The position numbers and the translations under genes are program-made. This document shows positions 44,370 to 53,573 of a stretch of 64,000 nt of DNA, one piece after another. The DNA lies in assembly GCA_964457925.1 (NCBI GenBank), contig CAYWGH010000009.1:1-64000 (forward strand), read 5' to 3'. Under the pieces are notes generated by a model that was given only the letters and a program-made list of their open reading frames with translations, was not told the origin of the DNA and searched no databases. The DNA is from Coneutiohabitans sp964457925 (GTDB lineage: Bacteria > Zhuqueibacterota > Zhuqueibacteria > Zhuqueibacterales > Zhuqueibacteraceae). Positions within the stretch are counted from its first letter, which is position 1. Every line of letters starts with the position of its first letter.

Positions 44370-45536
44370 ATGCGAAACAAATTCGGAATCACCGGCGCCA
44401 TCACACGTTCTTTGCTCTCATCTTTTGCGTTGAGCGCAGCGTTGTTGATCGGATGCTCGCCGGAAAAGCCGGTTGAGCCTGTCGGCGCATTACAGGAAAA
44501 TCTCCAAGCCGATCCCGAGGGCATGGCCGAGCTTGAGCAATTGCTTGCCAAGCACAGCGAGGGCGTGTCGAGCTTGGAGAAAAAAGGGCGGACCGTGACG
44601 CTGCCTGCCGGATCGCACGACGGCCTAGCCGCGGCGATTGCCAACGCCGGAAAGAAAGGCACCGTCAAAGTCGAAGCCGGAGTGCACACCGAATCTCAAA
44701 CCGTGACCATCACGCACGAGGTCAAAATCATCGGCGAATGCGGCGCGGTCTTCGAATTCGCTACCCAGCCATGGCCGCCGGCCAGTGAAGTCGATCCGGC
44801 ATTGCACATTAAAAACGCCGATGACGTCGTCATCTGGAATTTGGAAATTCGGCCCGCGGGCAGCATCGGCGGCACGGCGATTCTCGTCGAGGATTCGGAA
44901 GACGCCATCATCGGCCGCAACACCATGCGCGGCCATCAATTCTCCGTGCTGGTCGAAGGCGGTGATGAGGCGGAGATTTATAAAAACACCATTGTCGCTG
45001 CAAACGGCTGGCAAACCGGAAACCCCTCGATAGTCCACGGCATCGTCGTGATCAACGGCAAAAAAGTGGAAGTCGAGAACAACGACATCAGCAACGCGCT
45101 CTTCGGACTTTGGGCGTGTGACGAAAAGGGGGAAGCCGAACGCAACACCTTTCATGCAAATTTTATCGGTTTGATTCTGTGCAAGGTTCCCGCCAACTTC
45201 TTTCCATTGCCGGGCGGAAAACTGGCTGGCGCCGCACTGCCCGCCACGAGGTGGCAGGCGGAAGGCAACAATGCCACGGGCAACTTCAACGCCGGCTATC
45301 TCGTCATCGACGGCGCCAACAATAACCGGCTGAAGGACAACAACGCCTCGAACAACGGCACTTACGATATCGATTTGACCGGCGATACGTATCGCTTCGG
45401 CTTTTTGACGCCGAAATCGTTTGACAACAAAGTGGTGGCCGGCAAATTTCAAAACATCCGCATCAAAGATTGCGGCGAGAACAACGTCGTGATCGGCGGC
45501 CAGTTGGTGGACAATTCGCAAGATCCTTGCAACTGA
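44370..45536 (+). CDS. Lipoprotein with right-handed beta-helix (NosD-like) domain
   Basis: 388 residues from ATG 44370, which follows a good GGAGG. The lipobox (LLIGC) is at the end of the signal. The body is a parallel beta-helix with NosD/pectate-lyase-like turns, e.g. DVVIWNLEIRPAGSIGGTAI, VEVENNDISNALFGLWACDE and NNNRLKDNNASNNGTYD. Such folds bind or cleave polysaccharide, or act as surface spacers; no catalytic residues can be assigned. No clear operon partner; the next gene begins 37 bp later. Confidence 0.85.
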   Translation: MRNKFGITGAITRSLLSSFALSAALLIGCSPEKPVEPVGALQENLQADPEGMAELEQLLAKHSEGVSSLEKKGRTVTLPAGSHDGLAAAIANAGKKGTVKVEAGVHTESQTVTITHEVKIIGECGAVFEFATQPWPPASEVDPALHIKNADDVVIWNLEIRPAGSIGGTAILVEDSEDAIIGRNTMRGHQFSVLVEGGDEAEIYKNTIVAANGWQTGNPSIVHGIVVINGKKVEVENNDISNALFGLWACDEKGEAERNTFHANFIGLILCKVPANFFPLPGGKLAGAALPATRWQAEGNNATGNFNAGYLVIDGANNNRLKDNNASNNGTYDIDLTGDTYRFGFLTPKSFDNKVVAGKFQNIRIKDCGENNVVIGGQLVDNSQDPCN

Positions 45537-45573
45537 AGGATTAAATTGTAGAACAAGGTTTAAGGAGGGTCCT

Positions 45574-47826
45574 ATGAATCGAGGGTTTCCCATTCTCATA
45601 ATAGCGCTTCTGCTTTTCAGCCCAGTGCTCCTTGCCCAGGCCAGTCGTGTTGAAAAAAGAAGCTTCTTTTCCAACGCGCTTGGTCTTGTCAAGAATTACT
45701 ATGTCTATCTTCCCGCCGGCTACGATAACAGCACCGAACGCTATCCGGTGGCCTATTTTCTCAAAGGGCATGAGTCCGAATGGTTTGATCCAACTTTGCG
45801 AGGGAGAGTCGGCGGCAGAGCCTTGCAGCATGTCGTCGATGATCTGACTGCCACGGGGCAAATCGGTGAAATGATCATCGTTTGCCCCAGCACGGCGAGC
45901 GAAGATCATACCAGCTTTGTCAACTCTTGCGGCGTGAATATGCTGCAGGTCAGCCGCCGGCCAATGGCTGGAATCGGAACCGGCCGCTTTGAGGATTATT
46001 TCATACAGGATTTGATTCCACATATCGACGCGACACTGCGCACCGTGGCGGATCGCGAGCATCGCGCCATTGACGGCTTTTTATTGGGAGGATACGCTTC
46101 GATCATGCTGAGCTTGCGTCATCCCGAGTTGTTCATTTCGGCGGGTTCGTACGACGGCATGATGATGTGGCATGATCTGGATGACCCCAGAATTCCGGGC
46201 GCCAATGCGGACGACCGGATCTGGAATGATGTCTATTTTGATCCGGTCTTTGGCCGGCCGCGCAACGTGCCGTATATGCTGCAACATTCCGCTTCCAACC
46301 TTCTCCGCGCTGCAGACGCCAATCAGCTCGACAAATTCAAAACGATGAGATTTCACATTTCCTTGATACCGTCGGATACCCTTGGCAACATTGACAACCA
46401 TAACAACAACAAACAATTGATTGGTATTCTTGCCGAAAAGGGAATCAGGAACAGCTTTGACAATCCCATTCTTGCCCCGAACGCGGCGCGTGATTACGGC
46501 TTTGCCGACCAACATGCCGCCATTTCGCTCGTCCGGCATTGGCAGGCATTTGCCGGCCATCGGCTGAATGCGCCACTGACCATTGACTTTGGTCCGGTTG
46601 AAGTTGGACAAAGCGATACGGCGGAGGCGTTATCGTTCAATTATGATTCCAGGCCATTCACCATTTCCGCGGCAACCACGAAAAACATCAACTTCGCCGC
46701 AGTTGCTCCTTTGCCCATTACACTTGCGGGCAAATACGACACAGTCGGCATTAAAATCGTATTCAACCCTTCCGCACCGGGCGTAATAAATGATACGCTC
46801 ACGATCACCAGCCATGATGGCAACCTGCCGCATACCCGTGTGGCGTTACGAGGAAGAGGCTTGTTGATTGGTCAAGCTCAACTCGGGGTCATTTATGCCG
46901 CCGGTGGTGCAGCCAGCCAAATATTTGCAGTCGATCGTAACTCCGGTGCAACGGCTCTGATTGGTTCCACCGGCACGGCCTTTATTAGCGGGCTGGCCGT
47001 TCATCCAACAACAAAAGAGTTGTACGCCACAGTTCCAACCAGCTCCGGGACAAGTTTATATCGCATGAGTAGCCAGTCCGGTGAAGCTTTGTTGGCGGCG
47101 ACCATTCCCGTTACGCGTATCCGTGGCATTGCGTTTCACCCGAATGGAACTTTGTTTGGCGTTGTCGATGGACGGCTATACGGGATTAATGCTTTGACAG
47201 GAGAAGCAACTCAGATTGGTTTGTCTTCCGGCGCTCGATATGGGGGATTGTCCTACAATCCCTTCACCAACCAGCTCTATGCTGCTGATATCACGCAAGA
47301 CAAAATTTACTCGATCAACCCGGTCACCGGCGAAGCGACGTTGGTTGGTTCAACCGGATTGGGGGTGGCTAATGCCATCGCATTTGGACCTGACGGTGTC
47401 TTGTATGGCATCACACGGCCAAATCATTTTATTCGTATCGATGCCACGACCGGTGTGGGAACGCTGATCGGCCAAATAAATTTTGCTGGCATGTCCGCGC
47501 TAGCCATGAGAACCGAGGCGGTTCGGGTTAACGTTGATGCAGAACATGAATCGCCTCTCCCCGCCACTTATCAGCTCGAGCAGAATTACCCGAATCCTTT
47601 TAATCCGGCGACGAGCATTCGTTATTCGCTGCCGCAATTCAGCCAAGTGAAATTGGAAGTGTTTGACCTTCTTGGGAGAAGCGTGGCGGTTTTGGTGAAC
47701 GAGGCGAAACCGGCGGGCATATACCAGGCGCGATTCGAAGCACGCGAAATGGCCGGCGGCGTTTATTTCTATCGTCTGCAGGCTGGAGATTTTGTTGCCT
47801 CCAGGAAAATGGCGCTGGTCAGGTGA
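45574..47826 (+). CDS. Esterase-D-like protein with beta-propeller and T9SS sorting domain
   Basis: 750 residues. A signal peptide precedes a putative esterase domain (residues about 25-330, YVYLPAGYDNSTERYPVAYF). The usual GxSxGG nucleophile elbow reads GFLLGG (168-173), with the Ser position taken by Leu170. Next is a choice-of-anchor-D-type Ig module (about 345-440), then a propeller with repeats such as GATALIGSTGTAFISGLAVH and TGEATLVGSTGLGVANAIAF. The C-terminus is a type A T9SS sorting domain (QNYPNPFNPATSIRYSLPQ, ending FVASRKMALVR). Exported, probably cell-surface. The missing Ser suggests binding, not hydrolysis. A strong AAGGAGG lies ahead. Confidence 0.85.
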   Translation: MNRGFPILIIALLLFSPVLLAQASRVEKRSFFSNALGLVKNYYVYLPAGYDNSTERYPVAYFLKGHESEWFDPTLRGRVGGRALQHVVDDLTATGQIGEMIIVCPSTASEDHTSFVNSCGVNMLQVSRRPMAGIGTGRFEDYFIQDLIPHIDATLRTVADREHRAIDGFLLGGYASIMLSLRHPELFISAGSYDGMMMWHDLDDPRIPGANADDRIWNDVYFDPVFGRPRNVPYMLQHSASNLLRAADANQLDKFKTMRFHISLIPSDTLGNIDNHNNNKQLIGILAEKGIRNSFDNPILAPNAARDYGFADQHAAISLVRHWQAFAGHRLNAPLTIDFGPVEVGQSDTAEALSFNYDSRPFTISAATTKNINFAAVAPLPITLAGKYDTVGIKIVFNPSAPGVINDTLTITSHDGNLPHTRVALRGRGLLIGQAQLGVIYAAGGAASQIFAVDRNSGATALIGSTGTAFISGLAVHPTTKELYATVPTSSGTSLYRMSSQSGEALLAATIPVTRIRGIAFHPNGTLFGVVDGRLYGINALTGEATQIGLSSGARYGGLSYNPFTNQLYAADITQDKIYSINPVTGEATLVGSTGLGVANAIAFGPDGVLYGITRPNHFIRIDATTGVGTLIGQINFAGMSALAMRTEAVRVNVDAEHESPLPATYQLEQNYPNPFNPATSIRYSLPQFSQVKLEVFDLLGRSVAVLVNEAKPAGIYQARFEAREMAGGVYFYRLQAGDFVASRKMALVR

Positions 47827-48160
47827 GAGCTCAAGCTCGTTTCACCCTCCGCAGAAGGAACAGAGATGGTGAAATTTTTATCGTATACTTTTGCCTTTAA
47901 AAAAACGCTTGCGCACGCCAAAAAGGCGATCTCGCGAATGGGATCACCTTTTTGTTTTGTATGAATGGATCAGCCACGATGGCTCAAAACTGTTCTGCAT
48001 CTAACGATGTCATGTAAGTGCATCCTGCGCACACTTTAATGCGCCGCTGAGTTTGGCAGCGCACTAAATAAATCACACCAATTCTCTTTAAAATTGTACA
48101 GTGCAAAAAACAAAAGTTTTCAGCGGTATGCAACCCAACCTCAAACTGCGGAGGTACGCG
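47827..48160. other. Intergenic region with a terminator
   Basis: 334 bp; the terminator at 47920-47957 ends the upstream transcript. The rest is AT-rich and carries no ORF or repeat I can support beyond the presumed promoter of the DUF1326 gene. Confidence 0.5.
47920..47957 (+). terminator. Rho-independent terminator after the T9SS esterase-like gene
   Basis: AAAAAGGCGATC (47920-47931) pairs with GATCACCTTTTT (47942-47953) with one mismatch across a 10-nt loop; GTTTTG follows. Confidence 0.75.
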
Positions 48161-48883
48161 ATGAAAAAAGTGTCGGTTTGGCCGGCGGCGGGTCTACTGG
48201 CCTGTGCAATCTTGGTTTTTGCACAAACCAAGACCACACCCGATTGGTCGCTCAACGCGACGCTTATCGAGGCGTGCAGCTGCCCGATGTTCTGTCAATG
48301 CTATTTCAACCCGGCGCCGGCCTCTCATCATGGCGGTGATCACGGCGGACACGGCAGCACAACAGCAAAACATTTTTGTCTCTTCAATAATGCCGTCAAG
48401 ATCAACAAAGGCAACTACGGCAGCGTTAAACTCGAGGATGCAAAGTTTTGGATCGCAGGTGATTTGGGCGGCGACTTCACGAAGGGACAGATGGATTGGG
48501 CTGTGTTGACGTTCGACCCAGCCGTGACAAAGGAGCAACGTGAGGGCATTATGTTCATTTGGGGCCGTCTTTTCCCCGTGAAGTGGAACTCTTTTACAGT
48601 GGCCAAAGATGCCGCGATGGAATGGAAGTTCACAAAGGATCGCGCCGAAGCACGGCTCGATGGTGGGAAGACTGCCGAAGTTGTGCTCAACCGTAATCCC
48701 GGAATGACCGATGATCCCGTGGTGATCCAGAATCTCAGGTATTGGGGCGCGCCGCGCAACGACGGATTCGTTCTGATGCCAAATGAAGTCGAGGCGTATC
48801 GTGTGGGGGATAAACCGTTTGAGTTTAGAGGTACGAACGGTTTCATGATCACTATAGACATAAACTCAAACGATGTCATGTAA
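48161..48883 (+). CDS. DUF1326 family secreted protein
   Basis: About 240 residues after ATG 48161, which is preceded by GGAGG; the frame also opens at GTG 48101. A signal peptide (VWPAAGLLACAILVFAQ) precedes a Cys-rich start (ACSCPMFCQCYFNPAP), a His/Gly-rich stretch (HHGGDHGGHG), and the conserved MDWAVLTFDPAVTKEQREGI region of DUF1326. Cys and His clusters suggest metal binding; function unknown. Downstream there is a TGACCGGTCA-type inverted repeat. Confidence 0.8.
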   Translation: MKKVSVWPAAGLLACAILVFAQTKTTPDWSLNATLIEACSCPMFCQCYFNPAPASHHGGDHGGHGSTTAKHFCLFNNAVKINKGNYGSVKLEDAKFWIAGDLGGDFTKGQMDWAVLTFDPAVTKEQREGIMFIWGRLFPVKWNSFTVAKDAAMEWKFTKDRAEARLDGGKTAEVVLNRNPGMTDDPVVIQNLRYWGAPRNDGFVLMPNEVEAYRVGDKPFEFRGTNGFMITIDINSNDVM

Positions 48884-48935
48884 GCGTCTTCACGCACAAC
48901 GGTTGCCCCACAAAGTCGAAAACGTGAAAAACGCG

Positions 48936-49000
48936 ACTGACCGGTCACTTACAGCGGTTATAGGGTGGAACATTGGGGGTACAAATAGTGACCGGTCAGT
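48936..49000. promoter_or_regulatory. Inverted pair of TGACCGGTCA palindromes (operator-like)
   Basis: ACTGACCGGTCACT (48936-48949) and AGTGACCGGTCAGT (48987-49000) are exact reverse complements separated by 37 bp; each contains the perfect palindrome TGACCGGTCA. Sites of this form are typical operators of TetR-family repressors. No such regulator is encoded in the window. Confidence 0.5.
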
Positions 49001-49150
49001 GTTTCTCGTTAGGGTTTGAAGTCCCCGCCTCTTTGCGGGCGGCTTTCAAAGCCATTAAATTCGAGAGTGCGACTGCGACCCATAAAAGAGCCCAGACTAC
49101 TTACTTGCACACACACATATAAAAAACGCGGTAATCTACCAAAGTTGGAT

Positions 49151-50047
49151 TTACTTTTGGTTACCTCCATCTTTCCACCGCGGAATCCTCTCGCGAATAC
49201 GCCCAAAACCGAGTTGATCAAACAACGCTTCTACTTGTTGGCGATCCGCGCCGTTGTATTGCAGCGTGCGCAAACTGGCTTTGACCGGAGCTTTGGTTGA
49301 AATCGTAGCAAGGTTTTTTGAGAGAAAAGCGTGCTCTTGGCCTTGTTCGAGTTTGGCGCGAATGGCGGCAGCGCCGCGCACGGCCATTTTTTCGACGCGC
49401 TCCAATTTTTCGAAAATGTCTTCGATACTCGCAAACTTCTCCAGCAATGCCACTGCTGTTTTCCCGCCGATGCCTTTGACGCCGGGGATATTGTCGACCG
49501 CGTCGCCCATCAAGGCCAACAAATCGATAATCTGATTGGGCCGCACGCCGAAATGCTGCTTCACGGCCTTCTCATCGAAGCGCCTGTCCTTGGCAAAATC
49601 CCACAACGTCACGCGCTTGTTGACCAGTTGCGCGAGATCCTTGTCGCCCGAAACGACGATGAATTTTCCGTCATGCTTGGCGAGTTTTGCGATGAGCGTG
49701 CCGATGATGTCATCCGCTTCGAAGCGATCATCGATATGGGCCGCGATGCCCAGGGCTTTCGTCACCTCCCAGCAAGCGTCGAGTTGCGCCTCCAATTCCG
49801 CCGGCGGCAATTCGCGCTGCGCTTTGTAAGCGGGATAGATTTCATTGCGAAACGATGTTGTCAGGCTGCCGTCGAAGGCAACGGCGAGATGAGAGGGGTG
49901 CTCGCGCTTCAACAGATCGAGCAAGAATGCGGTGTAACCATAAACTGCGTTCGCGGGCGCGCCTTCCGGCGTGCGAATCGAGCTTGGAATCGAAAAATAG
50001 GCGCGAAAAATGTACGGGCTGGCGTCAATCAGATAGATGGGAGACAT
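49151..50047 (-). CDS. Stand-alone 5'-3' exonuclease (FEN/Taq-pol N-terminal type)
   Basis: 298 residues. Matches the flap-nuclease domain normally at the N-terminus of DNA polymerase I: YLIDASPYIFRAYFS (metal Asp), VAFDG, RFEADDIIGTLIAK (acidic pair), VVSGDKDLAQLV (acidic cluster) and GDAVDNIPGVKGIGGKTA (helix-hairpin-helix with Asp). It removes RNA primers or processes flaps. No polymerase domain is attached, as in the ExoIX or stand-alone FEN class. It is divergent from a T9SS gene on its 5' side and convergent with the DUF1326 gene on its 3' side. Confidence 0.93.
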   Translation of the reverse strand: MSPIYLIDASPYIFRAYFSIPSSIRTPEGAPANAVYGYTAFLLDLLKREHPSHLAVAFDGSLTTSFRNEIYPAYKAQRELPPAELEAQLDACWEVTKALGIAAHIDDRFEADDIIGTLIAKLAKHDGKFIVVSGDKDLAQLVNKRVTLWDFAKDRRFDEKAVKQHFGVRPNQIIDLLALMGDAVDNIPGVKGIGGKTAVALLEKFASIEDIFEKLERVEKMAVRGAAAIRAKLEQGQEHAFLSKNLATISTKAPVKASLRTLQYNGADRQQVEALFDQLGFGRIRERIPRWKDGGNQK

Positions 50048-50139
50048 GGTTTTGGGCTTTCATTAATAGTTTCCGGTGAGTATATTTTGCGGCAAAATAT
50101 AACAACCCCAACCCCAATGCCAAAGGACAAAAGCGATTC

Positions 50140-51594
50140 ATGTGCAAATATTTTTCTCGTGAATTCCTGTGTTGCGCGCTGACGTTTGGACTCGCCATTG
50201 CTTCATTCGCGCAAAAGCAGTTGATCAGCCCGGCCCTGCCTGCTGCTGATGACGGCAATTGGGATGATCGCTTTGGCGCGCTCGGTTTGAATGGCCCGGT
50301 GCATGCGATTGCGGCGCGCGACAACAAAATCTATGTGGGCGGTTATTTCACCCAAGCCGGAAGCATTGCAGCCAGTAACATTGCCATGTGGGACGGCGAA
50401 AACTGGCAGGCGCTGGGCGCAGGCCTTTCGACCGTTGCGGTGAGCGCGATAGTCTATGCCATCGCGATTACCGCAAAGGGAGAGGTTTTTGTTGCAGGCC
50501 AATTCAGCAAAGCCGGCGACCGCGAGGCAGCGAGCATTGCGCGTTGGGACGGCGCGAGTTGGTCGCAACTTGCCAGCGGCGGCCGTGACGGCGTTAATAA
50601 CACGGTTTATGCGCTAGCTGCAATCGACAACGAGATTTATGTCTGCGGCCTGTTTTCGATGGCGGGTAATCTCACGGTCAACGGCATGGCAAAATGGGAC
50701 GGCGCGCAATGGGCGCGACTCGGTACGAGCAGCATGAACGGCGTTACCGGAGGCGCAGCCTATGCGCTGCTGGCGCATAACAACGAACTTTATGCCGGCG
50801 GCGATTTCAATCGTGCGGGCGCGATTAGTGCCAATCGCATCGCAAAATGGCATCCCTTGCGCAATGAATGGACTGCACTGGATCGCGGCATTGACGGCCC
50901 AGTTTATGCGCTTGCTGCGAATGATAGCGGCGAAATTTTTGCCGGCGGCGCGTTTTCAACGGCAAGCGGCATTGTTGTCCGCAACCTCGCGAAATGGGAG
51001 GGCAGCGCCTGGACCAGTCTCGGTTCGGGTGTAAATAACGGCGTTGCCGGGCCGGTGCGTGCATTGGCGTTCAAACGGTCGCTTCTTTTTGTTGGCGGAG
51101 ATTTTCGCGAAGCTGGCAATAGCGCCGCCAACTTCATTGCAAAATGGAGTGGCAGCAATTGGAGTCCGCTCGGCAGCGGCGTCAGTGGAATGGTTCATGC
51201 CTTCGCGCACAGCGGCAACGAGGCGATTTATGTTGGTGGGCAATTTCAAACGGCCGGCGGCCAGCCCTCGCATTATTTCGGCATTTGGCGGGAACAAATG
51301 AATGCTGTGGCTGACAATAAAAATGTGTTGCCAGGATTTGCTTTGCACCAAAATTTCCCCAACCCGTTCAATCCCGAAACCGCGATTCGTTTCACGCTGG
51401 CGCGACCGCAATGGGTTTCGCTGAAAATTTATGATAGCCAGGGACGCGAGGCCGCGAAATTGCACGAGGGGCTGCTCCTGGCGGGCGAACATGTGAGAGC
51501 TTGGCAGGCGCAAGGATTCCGCAGCGGCATTTATTTGTGCCGATTGATCACAGAGGGTTTTCAAGAGACACGCAAATTGCTGCTTGTGCATTGA
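50140..51594 (+). CDS. Secreted beta-propeller protein with T9SS sorting domain
   Basis: 484 residues. A signal peptide (LCCALTFGLAIASFAQ) precedes repeats in the pattern (V/I)YVGGYFTQAGSIAASNIAMWDG, (V)FVAGQFSKAGDREAASIARWDG and YAGGDFNRAGAISANRIAKW, which recur every 45-50 residues and form a beta-propeller. The T9SS type A domain is QNFPNPFNPETAIRFTL to the C-terminus (ETRKLLLVH). The likely role is surface display; the ligand is not predictable. It is divergent from the exonuclease gene. Confidence 0.88.
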   Translation: MCKYFSREFLCCALTFGLAIASFAQKQLISPALPAADDGNWDDRFGALGLNGPVHAIAARDNKIYVGGYFTQAGSIAASNIAMWDGENWQALGAGLSTVAVSAIVYAIAITAKGEVFVAGQFSKAGDREAASIARWDGASWSQLASGGRDGVNNTVYALAAIDNEIYVCGLFSMAGNLTVNGMAKWDGAQWARLGTSSMNGVTGGAAYALLAHNNELYAGGDFNRAGAISANRIAKWHPLRNEWTALDRGIDGPVYALAANDSGEIFAGGAFSTASGIVVRNLAKWEGSAWTSLGSGVNNGVAGPVRALAFKRSLLFVGGDFREAGNSAANFIAKWSGSNWSPLGSGVSGMVHAFAHSGNEAIYVGGQFQTAGGQPSHYFGIWREQMNAVADNKNVLPGFALHQNFPNPFNPETAIRFTLARPQWVSLKIYDSQGREAAKLHEGLLLAGEHVRAWQAQGFRSGIYLCRLITEGFQETRKLLLVH

Positions 51595-51650
51595 TTGCAT
51601 TCGCAAGCATCTTGAAACCTTTGATTAAATGCGGCTCGCCCAAATATTTC

Positions 51651-51679
51651 TTGACATTCGTAGTCAAGTTTAATATTGT
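51651..51679 (+). promoter_or_regulatory. Candidate promoter for the cupredoxin gene
   Basis: TTGACA (51651-51656), 17 nt, TATTGT (51674-51679). The -35 is consensus; the -10 deviates by two bases. A TAATAT also lies at 51671. Leader about 140 nt to the ATG at 51827. Confidence 0.45.
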
Positions 51680-51826
51680 TGCAACGAGTTAGGCGAGTTA
51701 TGGAAGATAATTTGAAATAGTTGAACCCTCCGGCTTAACGTCCAGCCGTTTGTGATCTCGCCTGTCGATCATCAACAATTCAACAAACCTTTATTCACCA
51801 GCACCCAGCTTAAGGGAGGTGTTCAG

Positions 51827-52585
51827 ATGCGAGTTGTACGTTCAATGACTTTGGTGGCAGCCGTAGCCGTTTTGGGCATGGCGTTCGTGCGCAGCGAAAA
51901 GAATAGCATCACGCCGAACAATTCTGAAACCACGATGACGGTTCCCGCCGGCGGTTCCGTGACGGGAACAATAAAATATGCCGGCAAAGCGCCCGCCAAA
52001 ACGAAGTTGCCGGTTACCAAAGACACAGAAATCTGCGGCAAACAAGAGCATATTGATGAAAGCCTGGTGGTTGGCGCAAGCGGCGGCATCAAAGATGTGG
52101 TGGTGTCGATTAAAGGCGTTGCGGGCGGCAAACCCTTGACGGCGCTGGGCGCGGATTTCGTCATCGACCAGAAAGGCTGCATGTACAGCCCGCATGTTTC
52201 GGTTGCACCGGTGAAAACGCCGATCAAAATTCTCAATCCGGACGGCATTTTGCACAATGTTCACAGCTACAGCACGAAAAACAAAGAATTCAACAAATCA
52301 CAACCGAAATTCTTGAAAGAGATGAAAGTCACATATGATCTGCCTGAACTTGTGACGCTCAAGTGTGACGTTCACGGCTGGATGAGCGCGAAGCTGGTGG
52401 TGGTGGATCATCCTTATTATGCCGTGACCGATGCCAACGGCAATTTTACTATTCCCGACGTTCCGCCTGGATCTTACACCGTTGAATTCTGGCAAGAAAA
52501 GCTCGGCACTCAAACGGCCAAGGTTACGGTGGCCGCCGGCGCTGCCGCCAAAGCCGATTTTACCTATCCGGCGGCAGCCAAGTAA
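51827..52585 (+). CDS. Secreted cupredoxin-like protein with carboxypeptidase-regulatory-like domain
   Basis: 252 residues from ATG 51827, which has GGGAGG ahead. A signal segment (MTLVAAVAVLGMAFV) precedes a cupredoxin-like fold: HNVHSYST, then LVTLKCDVHGWMSAKLVVVD, where Cys, His and Met are spaced as in blue-copper sites (His..Cys..His..Met). The C-terminal region (TDANGNFTIPDVPPGSYTVE) is the carboxypeptidase-regulatory-like/CnaB-type beta domain. It may carry electrons or bind copper in the periplasm; the partner is unknown. A strong terminator follows. Confidence 0.85.
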   Translation: MRVVRSMTLVAAVAVLGMAFVRSEKNSITPNNSETTMTVPAGGSVTGTIKYAGKAPAKTKLPVTKDTEICGKQEHIDESLVVGASGGIKDVVVSIKGVAGGKPLTALGADFVIDQKGCMYSPHVSVAPVKTPIKILNPDGILHNVHSYSTKNKEFNKSQPKFLKEMKVTYDLPELVTLKCDVHGWMSAKLVVVDHPYYAVTDANGNFTIPDVPPGSYTVEFWQEKLGTQTAKVTVAAGAAAKADFTYPAAAK

Positions 52586-52896
52586 ACAGAGTTTATCAAG
52601 CCGGCTCAATCGGGTTGATGAGTTGAAGCGTCATTCTTATTCCTCTTGAAGATCGAACCCACTTCTACGGCAGGCATCAAACGCCTGTTGAAGTGGGTTT
52701 TCTGTTTTGTCGCAAGCGAGTGTGTTGCTATCCGCATGCCGGCGCCAACGAGTCGCATTGCAGAGCAATTGAAAATGATGGCATGCGCTCGCGCAAACAT
52801 TCATTGATTATTATCACGGCATTTGCGATTTTGAGGCTCGATTTGACGGTCATGTCATAAAAAAATGAATGTGACAGTATCACGCAAGGATTCGCC
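52586..52896. other. Intergenic region with a strong terminator
   Basis: 311 bp; terminator at 52656-52709. The rest is unremarkable AT-rich DNA (a short inverted stretch near 52800 shows no clear function). Confidence 0.5.
52656..52709 (+). terminator. Rho-independent terminator after the cupredoxin gene
   Basis: AACCCACTT (52656-52664) pairs with AAGTGGGTT (52691-52699); an inner helix CAGGC/GCCTG lies within, and TTTCTGTTTTG follows. Confidence 0.8.
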
Positions 52897-53565
52897 ATGC
52901 AAAAACCGCAATTAACATTTCTTTTGTCAATTCTTATTGCTTCAGCTTTTCCAGTCCGCGCGCAAACGCCCGAAAAAGCCATTTGCGCTGTTTGCCGCGT
53001 GCTTGAAGGCACGAATGAGCCGGAGAATGTCGTTGCCACCGCCGATTATCAAGGCCAAAAATATTATTTCTGCGCTAAAAAATGTAAAAAGCTCTTTGAG
53101 CAGGACCCCACCTCTTATCTACCGCCGGAATTTCCCCGGCCGGCGCCGAATTTCAGCGTGACAGGTTTGAATGGCGAAACTGTTGCGTTGGAAAGCTACC
53201 GGGGCAAAATCGTTCTGCTCGATTTTTGGGCAACCTGGTGCAAGCCCTGCGTGCACACCATGCCAAGTTTACAAAAATTGCATGACCAATTTTCAACAAG
53301 CAACTTCTCGGTGCTGGGCGTTTCGATCGACGAACAGGGCGAAAAAAAGGTCAGGGCTTTCGTGAAAAAGCATCGCTTGACGTACCCCATTTTTTTGGAC
53401 GCCAAAGCGACTCCGGCCTGGGAGACTTACAAAGTCAAGGTGATTCCCGCGATGTTTCTTATCGATGCCAGCGGCCAAATCGTGCAGCAATGGACGGGAG
53501 AGCCTGACTTTAAGGAAGTGGAACGGGCGGTGGAGAATCTTCTCAAAAAATCGAAGGAGCCATAA
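52897..53565 (+). CDS. Secreted YHS - TlpA/thioredoxin fusion
   Basis: 222 residues. A signal peptide (TFLLSILIASAFPVRAQ) precedes a metal-binding YHS-like domain (AICAVCRVLEG, later YYFCAKKCKKLFEQDP), whose Cys pattern is that of YHS/TRASH modules binding copper or other metals. The TlpA-type thioredoxin domain follows (VLLDFWATWCKPCVHTMPSL; Cys115 and Cys118), with the cis-Pro at KVIPAMFLID. It is a periplasmic thiol oxidoreductase with a metal sensor or delivery domain, possibly serving a copper or cytochrome site. RidA follows after 8 bp. Confidence 0.9.
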   Translation: MQKPQLTFLLSILIASAFPVRAQTPEKAICAVCRVLEGTNEPENVVATADYQGQKYYFCAKKCKKLFEQDPTSYLPPEFPRPAPNFSVTGLNGETVALESYRGKIVLLDFWATWCKPCVHTMPSLQKLHDQFSTSNFSVLGVSIDEQGEKKVRAFVKKHRLTYPIFLDAKATPAWETYKVKVIPAMFLIDASGQIVQQWTGEPDFKEVERAVENLLKKSKEP

Positions 53566-53573
53566 GTTCTCGT

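Noticed and set aside
49015..49050. A hairpin CCCGC/GCGGG with TTTGAA/TTCAAA ends downstream of the exonuclease gene
   Set aside because: Pairing is short and the T-tract absent; not called a terminator.
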